This document shows positions 8,078 to 17,200 of a stretch of DNA of 23,126 nt, piece after piece. The position numbers and the translations under genes were made by a program. The notes under the pieces were generated by a model that worked only from the letters and a program-made list of their open reading frames with translations, was not told the DNA's origin and searched no databases. Numbering within the stretch: position 1 is the stretch's first letter; each line of letters begins with the position of its first letter. Source of the stretch: CAZACQ01 sp964483725 (GTDB taxonomy: Bacteria; Patescibacteriota; Gracilibacteria; Absconditabacterales; Absconditicoccaceae); the NCBI GenBank assembly GCA_964483725.1, contig CAZACQ010000017.1:1-23126 (forward strand), given 5' to 3'.

Positions 8078-9205
8078 TTATTTAAACATCTCTTCTAACA
8101 TTTTTTTTATATTATTATTTATGTCTTTTTCTATTGTTTCTTTTTTTTCTTTTTTGAATCATTTCAAGTTCTCAAGCTCTGATAATAAATTATTACTTAA
8201 ATTTTTTCATTGTGGAATAAGCATATCTCAAAACTTTTCTTCATAATATTTTGCATTATGATACTGATGATTTCATCCAGTATATGGTAGAGGTATTATT
8301 ATCAATTTCATATCAAAAAATTTTTGCTCTGCCAAACTTGTAGCTCATCCACGAGTAATTCATATATCACAAATATTGTACAACTCTCCAATCTCTTTTT
8401 GATTTATAAATTCATAAGTTTTTATGTTTTCGTATTTATCAAATTCTTTTTTCATATTAATATTTGCAGTTCACAAAATTACAAAAAAATTAAAAAAGTC
8501 ATTTATTTCTGGATTGTTTTTTATTATATCCAAAATGCTTTGGTATATTGTTGTAGCTCATTGTGATCATCATATTAGCAGTATGTTTGTTTTATTTGTA
8601 AGAGACGGGCCTTTGTTGTGTGTTGATATATTTGAGCTCGGGATCAAGTCATTTCCACACTGCTCCATTTCCACATTTCATCATTCTAGAATGTCTTCAG
8701 ACAGTATTTGTCAAACATGTCTAGCTCATGTCAAACTTTCAGGAAATCATTCAAATGATTGTGTAGCAAACTTATTTGCCAAACGATTAGTTAATCATGC
8801 AATTGTATCTGATTCGTGTACAAATATTTTTTTTCTCATCATCCATCCAGCAATTACTACTGGCAAAGCAACATATCATCATTTACAAAATATAATATCA
8901 ATTTTATTTTTTTTAATTAGCCAGATAGCCTTTCATATTCCATAAGAAAATTTGAATATGTCTATTATATTTTTTGCAATAGCAAGTGGAGACCTTTCTC
9001 TTCTTAGTTTACCAGAAATCATAGGTACAAATTCTATTTCATAAATTTCATTAGCTATTTTTTGTTCCAAAGAATCATCTTCACCAAACCAAACTATATT
9101 TTCAAATTTACTTGAAAATTCTTCATTGTTTTTTATATAGTTGATTATTGATTTTATGGGAAATACATGTCATCCAGTTCATCAGCCTGCAAAAGCAATA
9201 TTCAT
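8078..9205 (-). CDS. murG: UDP-GlcNAc:lipid I N-acetylglucosaminyltransferase (MurG)
   Basis: 375 residues, slightly longer than usual. MurG adds GlcNAc to undecaprenyl-PP-MurNAc-pentapeptide to make lipid II at the inner face of the membrane. The N-terminal G-loop is AGGGTGGHVFP (residues 6-16). The C-terminal UDP-GlcNAc site shows GGSQGATTIYQS, then TRGGATSLAEQKFF and IPLPYTGGNHQYHNAKYY, the standard MurG block with the catalytic-domain Glu and the GN-Q loop. Most glycines in these loops are TGA. The long plus-strand open frame lying antisense to it (8424-8945) is a shadow. With murB 2.2 kb away it shows the cell makes its own peptidoglycan precursors. Confidence 0.93.
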
Positions 9206-9273
9206 AATTTAAAGCTGTTTAAATGTTAAATTGTTTATTTTATAAATATTTTAATTTTTTAATCAATTACAAA

Positions 9274-9960
9274 ATGAATTTACTTGACCTTATTTTCCCA
9301 AAGTTTTGTCACTGATGTTGACAAGTTTGACAGTATTTGTGTCAAGATTGTAAAAAAACTGTTAAACTTCATCCTGATATTTGTCCTATTTGCAAAGAAA
9401 ACAGTAAATATTTCAGAGTTTGTCCTTCTTGCAGATATCCTTGAGATATTCTTGATTGAATACTTATCTGATTTTCCTATAATTGAGTTATAAAAAATTT
9501 AATAAAGCATTATAAATATAAATGATCAAGAGACCTATCAAGATATTTTGTTTCTAAACTTAAATTATTATTTGAGTCAAATAAAATTCTATCAGAAAAT
9601 AAAGATAAAATATTGATAACTTATGTCCCTCAACATTGGATAAATAGATATTTTATTAGATGATACAATCAATCTTACTTGTTAGCAAGAGATTTTGCTA
9701 AAGAGATGAACCTTCCACTTGTTGATATGTTTAAAAAAGTTAAGTTTACCAAAAAACAAGCTAAACTTAAAAGATCTTCTAGATTTATAAATTTGAATTG
9801 AGCATTTGAGATTAATGATCATAATATTAATTTAGAAGATAAGATTATTTTAATATTTGATGATGTTGTTACAACTTGAACAACTATTAAAAAACTTTCT
9901 ATTTTGCTGGAATGAACAAAATCAAAAGTTTGGTGATTTGTTTTGGCAAGGAATAATTAA
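9274..9960 (+). CDS. comF: ComF-family phosphoribosyltransferase-like competence protein
   Basis: 228 residues. The N-terminal zinc-finger part has four CxxC pairs (C12/C15, C23/C26, C37/C40 and C50/C53). The PRTase-like part carries YVPQHWINRYFIRGYNQS, then FAKEMNL, the KKVKFTKKQAKLKRSSRFINLNGAF region typical of ComF, and the PRPP-binding loop IFDDVVTTGTT (D196, D197). ComF helps handle single-stranded DNA after uptake in transformable bacteria. Its presence fits the ComEA-like and ComEC genes downstream. The stop codon shares the palindrome TTAA with the stop of the converging glycosyltransferase gene. murG is divergent, 68 bases upstream. Several Gly, including the PRTase-loop Gly, are TGA. 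Confidence 0.93.
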
Positions 9961-11123
9961 TTTTTCCCAAAGTGTTTCAAAACTACTATTCTTTTATTGC
10001 CTACTCCCCAATTTCTCAAGAACCCTTTCATAAAATCAGATGGTATAAGATGGCTGTCTACTGTTTTTAATAAAACTTTTTTCAAAATCAAAATTGATAA
10101 AAATTTCAATCAAACTCATATCAGCTTTATAGGGTTATTAGTATTTGCTTGCTTTATGAAATTCATAAGACTAAACTTAGTTATTTGTTCTTCTTCATAA
10201 ACTCTTGATGGATATGGATGGAAATATCACAAATCATGATACATCATGAAATTTTTTTTTCACTTACAATTCAATAATGGTAACCATCACAGATATCTAC
10301 TTGCAGAATGTATCCATATAATATCCGGATCAAACTCTTTGATTTTTTTTCTTAGTCAAAAGTATGCAAAAATATTAAGTCATACCAAAGGCATCAAGAA
10401 TTTTCTATATTTTACAATTTTGCCACTTAGTCAAAATTTGTCTACTTTATGTCAATTTTGTGAAAGTAATTCTGAAGTATCAGAAATATAGTTTTCTATC
10501 CCACCAATATTTTCTATATAATCAGATAGCATTAATACTTTTTTGTTTTTCCCAGATATTTTTTCAAAATTTTGAATCCAGTTTTCTTTGCTATAATTTT
10601 TGCTTTTTTCTATCATTAAATCTGAAATTCTTTGATACTCTTCATTGTTTTGATTTTCAATTATTGATTTTATAATCTTATCTAATTTTTCAAAATTATT
10701 TTGTCAATCTTGTCTACTTATGTCAAAGTTTTCTAAAATAAACTGTTCCAATCATCATTTTGCAAATCATATTACAGGAACTCATTGATTTATACTTTCT
10801 AGTGCAGATAAGCCAAAAGTTTCCAAAAATCTTGATGGCATTAGACAATAGTGAGCTTTTCAAAGATAATCTTTGATAGTATTTTGATCTTGCCAACCAA
10901 AGTATTTTATATTAGATGTTTCCTGGGCGATGTTTGTTTTTCAAGTTTGGGCCCGGGCAGAAATAATTTTTATTTTATCTTCAAAATATTTGTCTCATTT
11001 TCCAAAAATCCAAAAATTCACATTTTCATTATATTTGTATTTTTCTACAATATCCAAAATTAAATCAAATCACTTTTCTTTTGTTAATCTTCCAAAAAAT
11101 ATAAAATTAACTTTATTATTCAT
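9957..11123 (-). CDS. GT4-like glycosyltransferase with N- and C-terminal domains in swapped order
   Basis: 388 residues. Residues 1 to about 190 look like the C-terminal (nucleotide-sugar) half of a GT-B/GT4 enzyme: FIFFGRLTKEKGFDLILDIVE, then YLGKAHYCLMPSRFLETFGL, SALESINQG and VPVIGFAKGGLEQFI, which contains the E-x7-E type site. Residues from about 196 look like the N-terminal acceptor half: VLMLSDYIENIGGIENYISD, FDPDIIWIHSAS, MMYHDLGYFHPYP and a final SHLIPSDFMKGFLRNWGV-KRIVVLKHFG, where a normal GT4 would pass into its C-terminal half. The order therefore looks circularly permuted. The ATG overlaps the stop of the chorismate-mutase-like gene by 8 bases. The probable role is surface polysaccharide or glycolipid synthesis; donor and acceptor are unknown. 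Confidence 0.8.
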
Positions 11124-11379
11124 TGTTTTGCTTTTTAAGTGAGTATTTGTGTATTGTTTCCCATATTTCTATTACTTCTCATTCGTCTATTCCTAGTTCT
11201 TTTCATTTTTGAATTTTCTCTTTCAAAAGTTCTTCCCACCTTCATTTTTGTATTTTTTCCATTCAATGCTTTTCTTTGAATAGCTTAACTTTTTCTACTT
11301 CTTTGTTTCTTTCTGCCAGTAATTCCAAAATTTGATTGTCAATATTGTCTATTTCTTTTCTATATTCTTCTAAGTTCAT
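11116..11379 (-). CDS. AroQ-type chorismate-mutase-like protein
   Basis: 87 residues, all helical, the size of a monofunctional AroQ chorismate mutase (chorismate to prephenate). Aligned by eye to the E. coli P-protein domain, R7, R24, K35, R47, S80 and Q84 fall at the spacings of Arg11, Arg28, Lys39, Arg51, Ser84 and Gln88. The positions of Asp48 and Glu52 are Gln44 and Trp48, so substrate contacts differ. No other shikimate or aromatic amino acid gene is in the window. It starts 5 bases after rsmI and overlaps the glycosyltransferase start by 8 bases, so it is translationally coupled. It could be a working mutase acting on scavenged chorismate, or a fold reused for another task. Fold assignment is likely; activity is uncertain. 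Confidence 0.65.
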
Positions 11380-11384
11380 TTTTA

Positions 11385-12059
11385 TTATTTATCATTGTAA
11401 ATACATACTACAAACTCACCTTTTTTCTTAATTTTTCAAGATTCAAAATTATCAATCATGTTGTCTATGTTGTCATATATTTTTTGTTCATACATTTTAC
11501 TTATTTCTCTAAATATTCATATTTTTCACTCAAATCAGTTTTCTTTTAACTGTAGCATTAGTTTATCTATTCTATGTACAGACTCATATATAAATACTGG
11601 TGACTTTGATTTTATTATTTCTTTGATTTTAGTTTGTCTTCATTTTTTTGTTGGCAAAAATCACATATAAACAAATTCTGAACTGTCCAAAGGTGCTGCA
11701 ACTATCGCAGGTATCAATGCATTTGCTCAAGGCAAAACCTCAAACTTTATATTTTTTTCCCAAAGTATTTTCACAATTGATTTTCCTGGATCTGATAACC
11801 CTGGAGATCATGCTTCACTTAGTATTCATACATCATTTTCCTCCAATAATTTTGTATAAAAATCTAATTTTCATTTACTAGTAAAACTTGTGATACTATA
11901 AAACTGCTTATTGCTATAGTCTATATCATACATTTTAAATAATTTTTTGCTGGTTCTTGTATCTTCGCATAGGAAAATGTCTAATTCTTTCATTAGTCTC
12001 AATGCTCTAAGTGTTATGTCTTCTTTGTTTCATATTGGAGTAGGTATTATGCTTATCAT
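11385..12059 (-). CDS. rsmI: 16S rRNA (cytidine-1402-2'-O)-methyltransferase RsmI
   Basis: 224 residues. RsmI methylates the 2'-OH of C1402 in the 16S decoding centre using SAM. The tetrapyrrole-methylase fold is clear: IPTPIGNKEDITLRALR at about 5-21, FLCEDTRTS, SEAGSPGLSDPGKS, VLPGANALIPAIVAAPLDS, GFLPTKKGRQTKIKEI and SPVFIYESVHRI, ending in KKKGEFVVCI. It is shorter than the E. coli protein (about 286) because the small C-terminal domain is missing, which is common in reduced genomes. The ATG abuts the stop of the upstream flavoprotein gene with no gap. Together with RsmA in the same run it forms an rRNA-modification group. Confidence 0.93.
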
Positions 12060-12770
12060 TTAGTACTTTTCATATAAAATATTTTCTTTATCAATTCATT
12101 TGTTTATTAATTTTTCTATCATATCATCAACCATTTCAGGTTTACCACATATAAATACTTTTATATCATTTGTTCCCAAAAATTCTAATGCTTCATCTAT
12201 TCAGTTTTGAATATATCATTCTTCATATCAGTCTAATTTTTCTCTTGATAAGTATATTTTATTTAATATTTTTTCATTATTATCAGCAAAAGATTTATTA
12301 ACTTCATCTGGTATATTTCTTTTTGTTTTTTCTCAAAAAAAATTTACTAATTTGTCAAAGTCATTGTCTACATTTACAATTTGATCATAAAGTCCTAGAT
12401 TAGGACCCAATCAGCTTCAAACACTTAATAATAGATAGTTTTTCTTATCTTTTTTGTCTACATAATGTCAAAATGGTCAAGTTATATCTATTTCATCTCA
12501 TTCTTTTATTACTTGAGTAAGATAATTGGATGCTCAATTTTCAGATGCTTTTTTTACATAAAATCCTATAATTCAATCTTTTTGTAATCTTTCATTACTT
12601 GTTGCTATACTATAAGCCCTCTTTATCATTTGTCAGTCTATATTAATTGACATCATTACAAATTGTCATGTTTGAAAATCAAATTCTCAGTCTATTTTAA
12701 ATTCTAGAAACACTTCTTCATTGCTGGGGGCAATATCTTTTTTAATTAGTTTAATCTTAGCTTTGTTCAT
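12060..12770 (-). CDS. Ferredoxin/flavodoxin-NAD(P)+ reductase-like flavoprotein
   Basis: 236 residues. The N-terminal FAD barrel has RAYSIATS at 51-58 (the RxYS flavin motif) and ITGPFGHY at 96-103. The NAD(P) domain begins with LLLSVGSGLGPNLGLYDQ (about 113-130) and ends with FICGKPEMVDDMIEKLINKG and a C-terminal aromatic residue (EKY), as in FNR-family enzymes. It carries electrons between NAD(P)H and a small redox protein or cofactor; the partner is not in the window. A roughly 40-residue charged insertion lies between the GSGLGP and ICGKP motifs. It sits between rsmA (63-base gap) and rsmI (no gap), a functionally mixed but tightly packed operon. Confidence 0.85.
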
Positions 12771-12833
12771 TTTTTTATTTTTAAAATTTAAATAATTTAC
12801 TTATAATTATTAATCTAATTTATTCAAGAAAAG

Positions 12834-13580
12834 CTATAAAATAATCTTTTTCATATCATCCCAATTTAAATCTTCTAATCTTTTTGTTTTTATATTTTCA
12901 TCTATATTATATTTATCTATTCACTTTTTTCTTAGTATATTTTCTATTTTTCACATAGTTTTTCTTTTGTATCAGCTTACCAAATCCAAAAACTCAATAC
13001 TTTTATTCAAATTTATTTTTACAGGATTTGACAATTTTGACAAATAAATTAGACAACTGTCTACTTTAGGTACTGGATTAAAAGCTTTTGCAGGAACTGT
13101 TTTAACATAATCAACCTTGTATCAATGGTTTAACAACCACCAAAGAAATGATTTTTTCTCTGCATCTGTTTTAATTTTTAATCAAACTTCTTTTTGTATT
13201 AGCATAAATCATCAAATAAAGTTGTTTTCTACAAAAAATTTCCTAAAAATTGGTGAAGTAATATAGTATGGAATATTTCAAAAAACAAATGTTTTTTCTT
13301 GCTCAAATTTAATTAAGTCTGCTTCAAGAACATCTCACCATACAATATTATGATTTGTATTAACTATTCCTTCAATTATATCTTTGAAAGATTCATCTTT
13401 TTCAAAAAATGTGATATTTTCAAACTTGTCTACTAAATATTTACTTATTGCTCACTTACCAGGTCACACTTCTATCAAGTTTTCCCAGCTTAAATCTATT
13501 TTGGACTTATCAATTTTATCCAATATTATCTTTTTATATTTGAAATCCTTCAAAAAATTTTGTCATAAATATGATCACAT
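12834..13580 (-). CDS. rsmA: 16S rRNA dimethyladenosine transferase RsmA (KsgA)
   Basis: 248 residues. RsmA dimethylates the two adenosines of the helix-45 loop of 16S rRNA with SAM. The N-terminal LGQNFLKD (residues 5-12), the SAM loop EVGPGKGAIS (37-46) and the catalytic NIPYYITSPIF are diagnostic, as are VPAKAFNPVPKVDS and the C-terminal FLDLVSGYKRKTMGKIEN. The start ATG (13578-13580) lies 1 base inside a GGCCGGCC palindrome that flanks the upstream transposase; a TTG one codon earlier lies within the palindrome. So the 5' end, and probably the original promoter, has been replaced by the mobile element. In the upstream frame TAA closes the reading frame. Confidence 0.95.
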
Positions 13581-13581
13581 C

Positions 13582-13593
13582 AAGGCCGGCCTT
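13582..13593. repeat. GGCCGGCC palindrome, copy 2 (transposase right flank)
   Basis: The core AAGGCCGGCCTT lies between the rsmA start and the transposase stop, 5 bases after the latter. With copy 3 it brackets the Y1 transposase gene. Confidence 0.85.
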
Positions 13594-13598
13594 AAAGG

Positions 13599-14126
13599 TT
13601 AAAATTCAAGTTCTTCACTGTATCCTATATTTTTATTTATTCATTTATAATAATTTTTTTCATCTTCTTTTAATTCATGATAACTAGTATACGGATACTT
13701 TTCGATATCATTTATTATTCAATGTTTTACAGGATTAAATGTAACATATGTAAAGCACCATTCCAGATATTTATCATTAGTTATAGGGTTTGCTTTAAAT
13801 CTTCATTCAAATAATTGTCATTTTCTTCAATATTTTTTGTTGAAATACATGCTGTATGAAGTTTGCAATCTATGCATAAATTTTGTGATTATATTTTCTT
13901 CCTCTTCATTTGTGTAAGTTATTATAAAATGAAAATGATTTGGCATTATACTATATGCTGGAATTTGTATTTTGAAATCTTTTAAATTTTCTTCTAGTAA
14001 GATATCTTTCTTATCTAGGAATTTTTTATAGTCTGAATCATTAAGAAATATACTTTCTTTTGTCAAAGATCTATTATATATATGATAATATCAGTATGGA
14101 TAAAATTCTATAAATCTTTCTGGCAT
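13599..14126 (-). CDS. REP-associated Y1 transposase (TnpA-REP/RAYT type)
   Basis: 175 residues. A single-domain HUH endonuclease of the IS200-like Y1 superfamily, REP-associated branch, which nicks and joins single-stranded DNA at short palindromes. Seen: YYHIYNRS at 13-20; the metal-binding HUH motif in SIMPNHFHFII (H64, H66); the conserved FMHRLQTSYSMYFNKKYGRKGQLFEGRFKA split around 83-112; and the nucleophile region YVTFNPVKHG with Tyr127. All catalytic elements are intact, so it may be active. Glycines in YGRKGQLFEGRF are TGA. The gene is flanked within 6 bases on each side by AAGGCCGGCCTT palindromes, its likely substrates. It stands directly upstream of rsmA in the same direction. Confidence 0.92.
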
Positions 14127-14127
14127 T

Positions 14128-14143
14128 TTAAGGCCGGCCTTAA
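14128..14143. repeat. GGCCGGCC palindrome, copy 3 (transposase left flank)
   Basis: A perfect 16-base palindrome, TTAAGGCCGGCCTTAA, ending 1 base before the transposase ATG. Because it sits in the 5' leader it could also form a hairpin that limits translation of the transposase. Confidence 0.88.
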
Positions 14144-14176
14144 TGATGTAAATGACCTTTTATAATCAGTTTTTTT

Positions 14177-14204
14177 TATTTTTCAAGGCCGGCCTTGAAA
14201 AATA
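14177..14204. repeat. GGCCGGCC palindrome, copy 4 (28-base, longest)
   Basis: The core AAGGCCGGCCTT (14185-14196) is extended by complementary T and A runs to a 28-base perfect palindrome. It lies in the 159-base spacer between the transposase and the ComEA-like gene, and the trailing A/T runs would let it act as a bidirectional terminator. Confidence 0.88.
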
Positions 14205-14206
14205 TC

Positions 14207-14236
14207 TTGAATTTATTAAAAAATTTTATATATAAG
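14207..14236 (+). promoter_or_regulatory. Candidate promoter of the competence cluster
   Basis: TTGAAT (14207-14212), an 18-base spacer and TATAAG (14231-14236) lie between palindrome copy 4 and the ComEA-like start at 14286. A run of A precedes the ATG and no Shine-Dalgarno is seen. Weak evidence in AT-rich sequence. Confidence 0.35.
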
Positions 14237-14285
14237 CTTCAATTTTAAAAATTAATTAAAAATTTTATTATCTTTATTTTAAAAA

Positions 14286-17200
14286 ATGAAGTTTTTAATC
14301 TTTTTTTTGTTTTTTATTAACATAATTTGATTGTCTTATTCTGAAGATTTAGAAAAGTTTGACATAAATGAAGCTACTAAGGAAGAGCTGATTTCAATTT
14401 CTGGTATATGAGAAAGCACTGCATATAATATCAAAGAAAGTAGACCATTTTGTAAATATGAAGAATTACTTGATGTGTCATGAATTTGAGAGTCTACTTT
14501 GTCTAATATCAAAGAAGCTTCATATATAGACTGTGACAATTTAGAAACTGAAGATAAAGAAGAATCTAAAGACTCTGAAACTAGTTCTGATGATAATAAA
14601 GAAACTGAAGAAGCTGATGAAAATAATGAATCAAAAAAAGAATCTGACAAAATAGACAAGTTTGACATAAATGAAGCTACTAAGGAAGACTTGATTTTAA
14701 TTTCTGGTATATGAGAAAGTACTGCACAAAATATAAAAGAAAATAGACCATTTTGTGAATATGAAGAATTACTTGATGTATCATGAGTATGAGAGTCTAC
14801 TTTGTCTAATATTAAAGAAGCTTCATATATAGACTGTGAAAATACTGATAATGATCAGGAAAAAGATGAAGAAGAAAAAAATAATGAAAGTAAAGATGAA
14901 TTTCAAGATAACATAGATGAATCTGATAAAGATACTGACAAAATAGACAAAGATAGTGAAGAAGAAAAAGATTACTGCCCTTCTGAAGAAATTTTTACTA
15001 TGCTTGAACTAAATTCAGCTAGCAAAGATGAACTAACTACTCTACCATGAGTGTGATGATGAACAGCTCAGAATATCATAGATTATAGATTAGAAAATTA
15101 TTTTTGTCAAACTCAAGATATCTTAGAAGTTTCATGAATAGGTCAATCAAGATACCAAGAATTTATTGATAATAACTTAATTTATGTAAACCCAGCTGAT
15201 GAATGTTTTGAACTGGACAGTACTCAAGATAAGATAGACAATTGAAAATTACAAATTACTGAAATACACTTAGAAGATGATAGCTTGCCAAACTATATTC
15301 AAATAAAATCTTTAAACTGACCTTACAAATGAGAGTTAGAAATCAAATGACTTGGTCGATGATCTGCATCAAGAGAAATTGAAATAAACTTATTTTCTGG
15401 AGCAAGCCTTGTTCTAGCAGATAGCTATTCTTGATTTCAAAATACTTCTTTGGTAAATATAATTGATGACTGAGTTTATCTAAGTAATGCAGGTCAAAAA
15501 TTATACTTAGTATGACAAAATTGACAAATTATGGACAAAGCAAAATATAGTCAAACTGAATCTTGAAAATCAAATTATTTTGACAAAGAAATTAATTGAT
15601 ATAGAAGATTTCACAATATCAACTACCCTACACCTTGATTTTCTTCTTCTGACCTAAATTATTTTTTTGACAAAGAGCTAGACAATATTGACTCCCCTTG
15701 TCCATATTCTTTAGATATCAATTTCCAAGACAATTTCTTTACTTGATCTTTGTCTTATCAGATAGATACAAATGCAGATGATTTTGAAATTACTTACTGG
15801 ATTCAAACTTGGGACTGAAAAAAATTATTTTCTCCTAGAAAATCTAAAAATACAAATACTAGAAATTTTACTCCAAGATTGAATAATTCAGAAGTTTTGG
15901 AAATTTTTGCGAAATTGGATACTGATAAATGTGAAAAAACAAAAAGTAAAAAAATAACTTTTATGACTGTAAATAAAACTAAAAATAATTTTAATATACT
16001 TTATGATAAAATTTCTGATGCTTGATACCTAATAGAAGACGACTTTTCTATAAGAGTTCCTAGAACACAAAAAACTTACAAAGACCTTTATGAAAAACTG
16101 ATTTCAAATATAGAAGATGAAAATTACTCTGTCACCAGAACTACTGCCAAACTATCTTGATGAAATTGACAGGCTTCGACAAATTCAAGGCCGGCCTTGA
16201 ATGGTGAAATTATAGATCTAAACAGTTCTTATAAAAACCAGTTGACAAGTTTGACAGGTATATGAGACTCTACTGCCCAATCAATTATTGATGCTAGACA
16301 TTTTTGCTCTTATTCTGATTTGCTTGAAGTTTCTTGAATATGACAAAACAGAAAAGAATCTTTGAAATTAAATGATAATGTAATCATTTCTATTGATGAA
16401 TCTTGTTTTGAAAACAAAGAAAATTACTCTACTTGAGATAAACAAGGCAGCCAACAAGAGAAAAAATTCATTGAAATTAACACTTCTTCAAAACCACAGC
16501 TAAAAACTATTTCATGAATTTGAGAGACTACTGCCCAGTCAATTATTGATGCTAGACCATTTTGTAATTTTGATGAATTAAACCAAGTCTCTTGAATTTG
16601 AGAAACAACAGTTTCAAAGCTTATCAACTCCCCTTATATTTTTCTCCATTCTCCAAAATCTTGCTTCCAAGATCTACAAGATGACAAAGAAGACAAAGAA
16701 AAGACAGACTCAGAATTTATTGAACTAAATACTGCTAGCACTTGAGATTTGCAAAAAATTGACAGGGTTTGACAAAGTTTGGCAAAATCTATCACAAAAG
16801 CAAGGCCTATATGTTCAAAACAAGATCTGCTTGAAATATCATGAATATGAGAAAATCTAGCTAATAATATAATTTCACAACCAAATATACTAATAGACAC
16901 TATTTGACATTGTGAGTCTAAAAATAAAAATCAAGGCCGGCCTTGAAATTGAGAAATTAAAATTATTGAAATAAATCCAAATGATGATATACTTCCTCAA
17001 TATATTCAAATAAAATCAAAAAATTGAGCTTACAAATGAGAGATAAAAATCAAATGACTTGGTCGATGATCTGCATCTAGGAAGTTTGATATAAATGTGT
17101 GATCAGGTCAAAAACTAACTATCACAGATACAAATTACTGACTCCCTCATAATATTAAAACCAAACTCTTGCCTAGCATTTACCTTACCAAAGCTGGTCA

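Noticed and set aside
8424..8945. A 173-codon plus-strand open frame, the second longest visible under the standard code
   Set aside because: It lies wholly antisense to murG, whose catalytic motifs are unmistakable under TGA = Gly. The plus-strand protein is low-complexity and matches nothing.
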